Shown here in pieces: positions 6,291 to 11,096 of a DNA stretch of 11,096 bases (the stretch's first letter is position 1; each line of letters starts with the position of its first letter). The notes under the pieces were generated by a model that was not told where the DNA came from, ran no database searches, and saw only the letters and a list, made by a program, of their open reading frames with translations. A program made the translations under genes and the position numbers. Source of the stretch: an uncultured Desulfobacterales bacterium (GTDB lineage: Bacteria; Desulfobacterota; Desulfobacteria; Desulfobacterales; G020354645); assembly GCA_947259865.1 (NCBI GenBank), contig CAMYNZ010000167.1, positions 1 to 11,096 of the forward strand. The letters run 5' to 3'.

Positions 6291-6755
6291 ATGAAAAAGA
6301 TTTTGATGGCTGTAGATGATACAAAAGGTTCTCTGCGTACCGTTGAATTTATGGCCAAACTATTTCCCTGTACCCGTCCAGAAACAGTACTGTTGCTTTA
6401 TGTAGAGAAGATAATGGGTCGGTCTTTGATGGATGACGTGCTGATGAGTGATTCTGAGATAGAAACATTAAAAGAATCTTTGAAAGGCACAGAGCATCAA
6501 GAGATGTTAGATAGAAAGGCCAACAAGATTCTAGATTACTTCAAAAAGGCGCTTGAAGAGCAGGGGGTAACAGGGGTAAAGCCCGTTATAAAGGAGGGAC
6601 ATCCGGTAGAAGAGATCCTGAAGATCGCCCGAGAAGAAGGCGCCGAGATGATCGTATTAGGGTCAAGGGGGAAGAGACTCCACAACGTATTTATGGGGAG
6701 CGTAAGTAGAGAGGTTGCCAATAGAGCCGAGGTGTCCGTTCTGATTACAAGATGA
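6291..6755 (+). CDS. Universal stress protein, UspA family (154 aa)
   Basis: A single-domain universal stress protein. It opens MKKILMAVDD, the usual first strand with the conserved aspartate, followed by SLRTVEFMAKL. The C-terminal part has the ATP-binding signature G-x2-G-x9-G-S, seen as GSRGKRLHNVFMGSVS (residues 124-139), ending with the strand VSVLITR. It should therefore be an ATP-binding (MJ0577-like) member acting as a cytoplasmic stress or energy-state protein, probably as a dimer. The ATG has an excellent ribosome site (AAGGAGGG, 6276-6283, seven bases upstream) and its own promoter at 6192. It lies between the YedE unit and the rhodanese unit; a direct role in sulfur handling is not shown by the sequence. 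Length is typical of the family. Confidence 0.93.
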   Translation: MKKILMAVDDTKGSLRTVEFMAKLFPCTRPETVLLLYVEKIMGRSLMDDVLMSDSEIETLKESLKGTEHQEMLDRKANKILDYFKKALEEQGVTGVKPVIKEGHPVEEILKIAREEGAEMIVLGSRGKRLHNVFMGSVSREVANRAEVSVLITR

Positions 6756-6770
6756 TATGACCACCTCCTT

Positions 6771-6809
6771 GTTGAGTTGATCGGTTGATCGTTGATTGAT
6801 TTGGTTGAT
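6771..6809 (+). repeat. Cluster of GTTGA direct repeats
   Basis: Five GTTGA units (starting at 6771, 6776, 6784, 6791 and 6804) lie within 38 bases just after the stress-protein stop, several extended to GTTGATC or GTTGATT. Such clusters can be protein-binding arrays or simple slippage products. No array of long regular repeats with spacers is present. Confidence 0.4.
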
Positions 6810-6848
6810 AAGAACTTCCTTTTTGTAAGAAGGAGAATAAGGGAATCG

Positions 6849-6869
6849 AGCCTGTGTGTCAGGCTTAAT
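6849..6869 (+). terminator. Weak candidate terminator downstream of the stress protein
   Basis: AGCCTG (6849-6854) and CAGGCT (6860-6865) form a 6-bp stem with a TGTGT loop, followed by TAATTT, a poor U tract. It lies about 95 bases past the stop of the stress-protein gene and before the P2 reading frame. Confidence 0.33.
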
Positions 6870-6883
6870 TTCAACACACCATA

Positions 6884-7262
6884 TTGTGGACAGTGTCTTG
6901 GTGCCGAATTCCTGATGAAACGGGTGTTATAGCGACCCAATTTTTGGACGGGTATTTGAGGATTGGGCGATCGAGAAAGGTAAAATGGATAGAATCAGGA
7001 CTCGCCTCACCACTTAACTCCGGCTTCCAGTCGAAAAGACCAGGCAGAGATGCTTTAAGCGATCTAGCGGTCCAAACAAAAATATCTATCCTCCTAAATC
7101 GGCTTCAAAAAGCAGAACAAGAGCTGATCCAGGCTGCCATCCAGCATGGAAATGGGGACCCAGCATGACCGGGCAGTGTGGTTTGGTAAAGTGCCGGAGG
7201 CCTTCAGGAAAACCAAGATTCAGGAAGTGGAAAAGATAATTTTCTGGCAGGGGATTTTTTAG
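6884..7262 (+). pseudogene. P2: frameshifted relative of the P1 C-terminal domain
   Basis: An open frame from about 6884 (TTG, no ribosome site, start uncertain) stops at 7168. Its last part, LLNRLQKAEQELIQAAIQH, matches FLSTLHKAEEDVIQAAI of the 885-1640 gene. Directly beyond the stop, the next frame continues the match: GTQHDRAVWFGKV here against GTKKDRREWFQKV there, ending at TAG 7260-7262. Skipping one G of the GGGG run at 7154-7157 joins the two into one frame of about 125 codons. So this is a gene broken by a one-base insertion, a homopolymer sequencing error, or a +1 programmed shift. The N-terminal 50 residues show no similarity to P1 and may not be coding. It ends exactly where the -35 box of the rhodanese promoter begins. 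Function unknown. Confidence 0.6.
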
Positions 7263-7291
7263 TTGACACACATACCACGATGTGGCATAAA
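7263..7291 (+). promoter_or_regulatory. Promoter with dyad operator (site 2) for the rhodanese gene
   Basis: TTGACA (7263-7268) and CATAAA (7286-7291) are separated by an ideal 17 bases, with an extended TGG before the -10. The dyad TACCAC-GAT-GTGGCA (7273-7287) fills the spacer, one mismatch from perfect and matching the sites at 1703 and 6132. Expected transcript start is near 7298, giving a leader of about 214 bases. The -35 starts one base after the stop of the restored P2 frame. Confidence 0.7.
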
Positions 7292-7350
7292 ACGAGGAAA
7301 AAGAGGACCCAATAGATAAATAGAATTCGGAGAAAAGCAGGCAACGGGAT

Positions 7351-7382
7351 CCTCAGGCGCAATGAAATTGCGAGCCTCGAGG
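7351..7382 (+). ncRNA. Long imperfect hairpin in the rhodanese leader
   Basis: The RNA can pair CCTC/GAGG (7351-7354 with 7379-7382), AGG/CCT (7355-7357 with 7375-7377) and CGCAAT/ATTGCG (7358-7363 with 7367-7372), closed by a GAA triloop, with bulges AG and C on the 3' side. This gives 13 pairs within 32 bases, about 55 bases into the predicted transcript. The GAA loop recalls the hairpins inside P1. It could be a cis-regulatory element or mRNA stabiliser; I do not recognise a known riboswitch class. Confidence 0.5.
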
Positions 7383-7414
7383 AGGGACAGGCAATATCAT
7401 TAAGCGTTGAGAAG

Positions 7415-7461
7415 AAAGGAGGTGGTTTTTTTTGACCGATTTTCTTGTATTGAAGGATTAA
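7415..7461 (+). promoter_or_regulatory. Consensus Shine-Dalgarno with a possible 9-codon leader frame
   Basis: AAAGGAGGT at 7415-7423 is a near-ideal ribosome site, but it lies about 90 bases before the rhodanese start. It is followed by eight T residues and a TTG at 7432-7434 that opens a nine-codon frame (LTDFLVLKD) ending in TAA at 7461. It could translate a leader peptide or act as a standby ribosome site. An in-frame N-terminal extension of the rhodanese is less likely because it would spoil the signal peptide. Confidence 0.35.
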
Positions 7462-7511
7462 GAGGTAAATTTCAGCTTGATGTGTCTTATCTATTTCCAA
7501 AGGAGAAACTA

Positions 7512-8090
7512 ATGAAAAACGTTCAAAAAATATGGGTGTTAACGCTGGTGATCGTATTTGCTTTTAGTGCCTTCGCCTTGGCTCAAGACGTATACCCGGT
7601 AAAGGGAAAACACAAGGGTGGAGATGTGACTCCGACAGAGGCCTATAGAATGCTAAGGGAAGACCCAAAGCACACATTTATCGTCGATGTGCGGACGCGC
7701 ATTGAATATCAAGATATTGGCCATCCCAATGGCGCGTATAATATTCCCTGGAAATTTTATACGACCGCAACGGGTAAAAAGGGCTATAATAAAGCGTTAA
7801 ATAAAAATTTCAGCCAGGACCTTAAGGCCCGTTTCAATCCTGAGACCGACACGTTGCTATTGCTGTGCCGCAGCGCTCAACGGACGATTGGCGCAAGTAC
7901 GGCTGCGGTCGATGCCGGGTTTAAACCCGATAAGGTATTTAATGTGCTGGGCGGATTTGAGGGCGATAAAGTCAAAGATAAAAACAGCCCGTTTTACGGC
8001 CAGCGGCAACTGGGTGGCTGGCGTCTCGAAGGGCTGCCGTGGACCTATAAAATGAATCCCAAACTGATGTATCAACCGGATCTTAAATAA
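7512..8090 (+). CDS. Exported single-domain rhodanese-like protein (192 aa)
   Basis: A sulfurtransferase-like protein carrying sulfane sulfur on an active-site cysteine. Residues 1-24 are a clear signal peptide: MKNVQK, a hydrophobic core (WVLTLVIVFAFSAFA), then cleavage after ALA before QDVYPV. The mature part has the rhodanese landmarks: FIVDVRTRIEYQDIGHPNGAYNIPW (residues 56-80) holds the conserved Asp-Arg and the G-H-x-x-G-A-x-N-I-P pattern, and LLLLCRSAQRT (114-124) provides the active-site loop starting at Cys119. NVLGGFEG (144-151) follows, then a longer than usual tail (152-192). The ATG has AAAGGAG at 7499-7505, six bases upstream. It acts in the periplasm, or outside the membrane, and shares its operator with the DsrE-like and YedE units. 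A cyanide-detoxifying role is possible, but context favours sulfur relay. Confidence 0.9.
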   Translation: MKNVQKIWVLTLVIVFAFSAFALAQDVYPVKGKHKGGDVTPTEAYRMLREDPKHTFIVDVRTRIEYQDIGHPNGAYNIPWKFYTTATGKKGYNKALNKNFSQDLKARFNPETDTLLLLCRSAQRTIGASTAAVDAGFKPDKVFNVLGGFEGDKVKDKNSPFYGQRQLGGWRLEGLPWTYKMNPKLMYQPDLK

Positions 8091-8303
8091 CAGAACACAA
8101 CATCGCGGTGGATAAAATAATGTGATTGCGCTGATTCGCAGTGTTCGCCCGTTTGCATCCAGAAACAATCAAATATGGCACCTGCACCCTGCCGAGTATA
8201 CCTGGCCACTTTCAATTTAAAAAACCGAACACAATCGTTGCGCTACACTGAATCGAGTCCCCAAATGGGTGCAGGCAAAACCCCGCACTTATAAGCTTGC
8301 CGA
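8091..8303 (+). other. Non-coding stretch with a 9-bp inverted repeat
   Basis: No gene is visible between the rhodanese stop and the terminator. CCTGCACCC (8181-8189) is the exact reverse complement of GGGTGCAGG (8267-8275), bracketing 77 bases of unannotated sequence. Together with the terminator just downstream it could be the 3' untranslated part of the rhodanese mRNA or a separate small RNA of about 170 bases. No convincing promoter of its own is seen. Confidence 0.35.
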
Positions 8304-8349
8304 AACCAGAATAACCGAATAAGAATACATGGGTTATTCTGGTTTTTTT
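8304..8349 (+). terminator. Strong rho-independent terminator
   Basis: AACCAGAATAACC (8304-8316) pairs perfectly with GGTTATTCTGGTT (8332-8344), a 13-bp stem with a 15-base loop, running straight into seven T residues (8343-8349). It ends the rhodanese transcript. It stands only 37 bases before the next start codon, so it may also attenuate entry into the downstream pair of genes. Confidence 0.88.
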
Positions 8350-8386
8350 ATCAACGAAACACCGGAAAGGTAGCAAAAACGCTGAC

Positions 8387-9856
8387 ATGGTTTCACAAAC
8401 CCCAAACACCGCCTGGTATGATCCAGACACGAATTATACGCTAGCCGGAAGAGACCGCGAAGATTCAAAAAAAGCCGTCATTTTAGGCGCCGGTCTCGCG
8501 GGACTCGCGGCAGGATATACGCTATCCGCCGCAAATCAGGCGGTGCTCGTCCTCGAGGCAGATTCGACGGTCGGCGGATTAGCGAAAACAATCCGACACC
8601 ATGGTTTTCGATTTGATTTAGGAGGCCACCGTTTTTTTACCACCAACAAGCGCGTAGACCAATTCGTCAGAGATGTCCTCAACGAAGATTTTCTGGTGGT
8701 GCCCAGAAAAAGCAAGATATACTTGTTCAATCGATATTTTGACTATCCTCTAAGACCGGCAAATGTGATTTTTGGGTTAAATACAATGACAGGCTTAAGG
8801 ATCATTTGGGACTATTTGAAAGAAAGGGTCAAACAGCACTTAAAACCACCTGATATTATTACGCTTGAAGACTGGATCGTCAATCGATTCGGCCGAACAA
8901 TGTTTACGCTTTATTTTAAACAATACAGCAAGAAGGTTTGTGGAATTGAAAGTGGAAAAATTAGCAGGGAATGGGGTGAACAGAGAATAAGAGATCTTTC
9001 CCTATGGACCGCAGTCAAAAGGGCATTTTCCAGAGCCGATGCAAAAGATATCGCGACATTAGCCGATCACTTCATTTATCCCCCCATGGGTGTCGGTCAA
9101 ATTTCTGATAAAATGAGGGATGCGATTGAACAACAAAATCAGGTGCTGTTAAAAACCACGGTCGTGCAAATTAATCACGAGGATTTTTTTATCAAAAATG
9201 TAATTTTTAAAAATGAGGATCAAATCTGCAGACTGGAAGGCGCTGAATTCGTCTCTTCAATTCCCTTAACAAACCTCATAAAATTGATCAGGCCCTCAGC
9301 CCCGGAAGATATTATCAAGGCCGCCTCGCAACTTAAATTCAGGAACGTTGTAACCGTAACGATCATGCTTAACCGCGATCGGATTACGGACAACACCTGG
9401 ATCTATTTCCCCGAACAAGAAATACCATTTGGCCGAATCCATGAGCCGGTCAACTGGAGCCCGCACGTGGCTCCCAAAGGCAAAACCCATCTGGTCTTAG
9501 AGTATTTCTGTTCTACAGGAGATCAATTATGGGGCTTAAGCGATGGTCAGTTCGTATCTATGAGTTTGGACTATTTAGAAAAATTGGATTTTATGCGTAA
9601 AACGGAGATGATTGACAGCTGTGTGGTCAGGGTTCCGAACGCCTATCCCCTGTTTGAATTAGATTACCGCAAACATTATATAAAAATTTTGAAATATCTT
9701 GAAAGTTTTAAAAACCTCCATATCACCGGTCGGGTCGGACTATTTAAATACTACAATATGGACCATGCCATTGAATCTGGAACCCATGTTGCTGAAACCA
9801 TATTGGAACGCGCGGGTACAGAAAAGTGCGAGAGAAACATAATTATCGGAGCCTAA
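8387..9856 (+). CDS. FAD-dependent oxidoreductase, UDP-galactopyranose mutase/protoporphyrinogen oxidase-like (489 aa)
   Basis: A flavoprotein of the large amine-oxidase/UGM-like superfamily. The dinucleotide-binding motif is at residues 30-68: KAVILGAGLAGLAAGYTL, the acidic end of strand two (VLVLEAD), then VGGLAKT. GFRFDLGGHRFFT (73-85) is the second flavin-contact motif. Near the C-terminus, HITGRVGLFKYYNMDHAIESG is the closing FAD-binding segment. Related proteins are often found in polysaccharide or lipid-linked sugar loci, so a sugar-modifying reaction is possible, but classical UGM catalytic residues were not checked one by one. The ATG at 8387 leaves about 27 residues before the Rossmann strand. 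The best ribosome site (GGAAAGG, 8362-8368) is too distant, so the start is provisional. The next gene follows after four bases. Confidence 0.85.
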   Translation: MVSQTPNTAWYDPDTNYTLAGRDREDSKKAVILGAGLAGLAAGYTLSAANQAVLVLEADSTVGGLAKTIRHHGFRFDLGGHRFFTTNKRVDQFVRDVLNEDFLVVPRKSKIYLFNRYFDYPLRPANVIFGLNTMTGLRIIWDYLKERVKQHLKPPDIITLEDWIVNRFGRTMFTLYFKQYSKKVCGIESGKISREWGEQRIRDLSLWTAVKRAFSRADAKDIATLADHFIYPPMGVGQISDKMRDAIEQQNQVLLKTTVVQINHEDFFIKNVIFKNEDQICRLEGAEFVSSIPLTNLIKLIRPSAPEDIIKAASQLKFRNVVTVTIMLNRDRITDNTWIYFPEQEIPFGRIHEPVNWSPHVAPKGKTHLVLEYFCSTGDQLWGLSDGQFVSMSLDYLEKLDFMRKTEMIDSCVVRVPNAYPLFELDYRKHYIKILKYLESFKNLHITGRVGLFKYYNMDHAIESGTHVAETILERAGTEKCERNIIIGA

Positions 9857-9860
9857 ATAA

Positions 9861-11096
9861 ATGAAATGTGCGCTCATCATACCTGCCTGGAAACCGGAGG
9901 AGATTTTTCCGAAAAAAACGGCCGGCTCCCAGATAAATTACTGGCAACCCCTGGGGACGCTTTATGTGGCCGCTTCTATCTTAGCAGCAGGCCACAGGGT
10001 TAAGTTTCTCAATGGTGCCTTTATGACCCATGCGGACATCATCCGCGAAATTTCACAATACCGGCCCGACTTTGTTGGGATCTATTCAACCGCTTTTGGA
10101 TGGAATGCGGCATTGCGGACCGCCGCAGGCATAAAAGATCAGCTTCAAGACACCTTTGTAACTGCCGGCGGGCCCTATCCAATCGCTTTACAGGAGCAGT
10201 GTTTGGAGGCTTGCAAATGGATCGATGCCGTGGTCACGGGTGAAGGCGAGACAACCGTGGTAAAAATATTGGAAAGGTTGGCTCAGAAACAAAATCTTTC
10301 CGGTGTCGAAGGGGTCGTTTTTAGGGAAGGCAAACACATTGTAAAAACACCACCCAGAGCCCTTATCACAGACCTCGACGCATTGCCCTTCCCTGCCAGA
10401 GCGCTATTGGGTGATGCCAAACATTATATCCCTCCACCGGCAACATACAAGCGCAAACCGGTGGCGGTCATCATGACCTCCAGAGGCTGCGATCGAAAAT
10501 GTATTTTCTGTTTTCAGATCGATAAATACAGCAAAAATGGTATCCGTTATCGCAGCGTGGAAAATGTCATGCAGGAAATCGAATTATGCCTGAAACAAGG
10601 CTACAGAGAAATTAAATTCATAGACGACACATTCGCAGCCGACTACAATAGAGCCCTGCAGATCGCGCAGGCGATAAAAGCCCGCCGGCTTGATTTCACG
10701 TGGTTTGCTTCCGCCTGCGTCAATCAAGTCGATAAACCGTTACTGACCGCGTTTAAAGAAGCCGGCTGCTGGGCAATTCTTTTCGGTGCTGAAAGTGGGG
10801 TGCAAAAAAACCTAAATAGGATTAAAAAAGGGATAACCCTCCAACAGATACGTGATGCTGTGACAGCCGCAAAGGAGGTGGGAATAACTGTTTTTACCCC
10901 ATTTATATTTGGGATCCCGGGTGAGACCTTCGAGGAAGGGCTGAAAACAATTGAGTTTGCATGTGAACTTGAGCCCGATGTGGCTAATTTTCATGCCCTG
11001 ACACCATTTCCAGGGACTGAACTCCATAACAATATTGGTAAATACGGCCGCGTGTCAGATGACCTTGAAGATTTTACCTATCAGGGTGCGGCCTTT
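9861..11096 (+). CDS. B12-binding-domain radical SAM protein, N-terminal part (cut by window edge)
   Basis: The frame is open for 412 codons to the window end. Residues 1-150 resemble the cobalamin-binding N-terminal domain of the B12/radical SAM group: MKCALIIPAW, PLGTLYVAASILAAGH, PDFVGIYS, VTAGGPYP and VVTGEGE. The DxHxxG histidine motif is absent, as is usual in this group. The radical SAM core follows, with SRGCDRKCIFCFQ (Cys210, Cys214, Cys217), then IKFIDDTF, FGAESG and FGIPGET. Such enzymes methylate or rearrange unactivated carbons, often in lipid, pigment or natural-product pathways; the substrate is unknown. GGAG (9848-9851) lies nine bases before the ATG and inside the preceding FAD gene, so the two are translated as one operon. 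It is distinct in type from the radical SAM protein at the window start. Confidence 0.9.
   Translation, partial: MKCALIIPAWKPEEIFPKKTAGSQINYWQPLGTLYVAASILAAGHRVKFLNGAFMTHADIIREISQYRPDFVGIYSTAFGWNAALRTAAGIKDQLQDTFVTAGGPYPIALQEQCLEACKWIDAVVTGEGETTVVKILERLAQKQNLSGVEGVVFREGKHIVKTPPRALITDLDALPFPARALLGDAKHYIPPPATYKRKPVAVIMTSRGCDRKCIFCFQIDKYSKNGIRYRSVENVMQEIELCLKQGYREIKFIDDTFAADYNRALQIAQAIKARRLDFTWFASACVNQVDKPLLTAFKEAGCWAILFGAESGVQKNLNRIKKGITLQQIRDAVTAAKEVGITVFTPFIFGIPGETFEEGLKTIEFACELEPDVANFHALTPFPGTELHNNIGKYGRVSDDLEDFTYQGAAF

Noticed and set aside
6875..6891. A fourth, degenerate copy of the dyad (ACCAT-ATT-GTGGAC) upstream of P2
   Set aside because: It has a mismatch in the CCAC arm, loses the outer TA pair, and lacks a TTGACA at the right distance, so it is not counted with the three clear sites.
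7407..7511. Upstream in-frame extension of the rhodanese
   Set aside because: The ATG at 7512 has an ideally spaced ribosome site and exposes a proper signal peptide. The extension would bury it.
1..11096. CRISPR arrays, tRNA or rRNA genes, intact insertion sequences
   Set aside because: No regularly spaced direct repeats, cloverleaf-like sequences, rRNA-like stretches or recognisable complete transposase genes were seen.

Overview
The window (about 11.1 kb, moderate GC) looks like the chromosome of an anaerobic sulfur-metabolising bacterium, most likely a Desulfobacterota (deltaproteobacterial) lineage. The reasons are a concentration of DsrE/F/H-like, TusA, YedE and rhodanese sulfur-trafficking genes, radical SAM enzymes at both edges, and sigma-70 type TTGACA promoters. 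The taxonomic guess is an inference from gene content; no marker gene is present.

Layout. 1-659 (-): 5' part of a radical SAM protein. 885-1640 (+): an unrecognised basic protein ('P1') whose coding sequence carries a run of perfect or near-perfect hairpins. 1825-2662 (+): a compact three-gene DsrE/DsrF/DsrH-like operon, the last gene only 57 codons. 2700-3447 (-): two tandem, related, membrane-anchored small proteins of unknown function. 3574-5573 (-): tusA and a YedE/YeeE sulfur-compound permease. 5574-6290: a long gene-poor stretch with a leftward promoter for the permease unit and a rightward promoter for the next gene. 6291-6755 (+): a universal stress protein. 6884-7262 (+): a frameshifted relative of the C-terminal part of P1 ('P2'). 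7512-8090 (+): an exported single-domain rhodanese with a structured 5' leader. 8304-8349: a strong intrinsic terminator. 8387-11096 (+): an FAD-dependent oxidoreductase of the UDP-galactopyranose mutase/protoporphyrinogen oxidase-like type, followed four bases later by a B12-binding-domain radical SAM protein cut by the window edge.

How the parts fit. The YedE permease, TusA, DsrE-family proteins and the two small hypothetical proteins resemble the 'YTD' (YedE-TusA-DsrE) cluster that I recall being proposed as a genomic marker of sulfur-disproportionating bacteria. A plausible reading is import of a sulfur compound by YedE, extracytoplasmic sulfane-sulfur handling by the rhodanese, and cytoplasmic relay by TusA to DsrEFH-like carriers.

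The most striking finding is regulatory. The three transcription units holding these genes (1691+, 6143-, 7263+) each have a TTGACA -35 box followed 4-6 bases later by the same dyad, consensus TAYCAC-N3-GTGGYA. It occupies the spacer and runs into the -10 box, always at the same offset from the -10. This points to a local sulfur regulon with one shared transcription factor, not encoded in an obvious form in the window. Two of the three promoters lie directly downstream of the related P1 and P2 reading frames, which suggests a duplicated gene-plus-promoter module.
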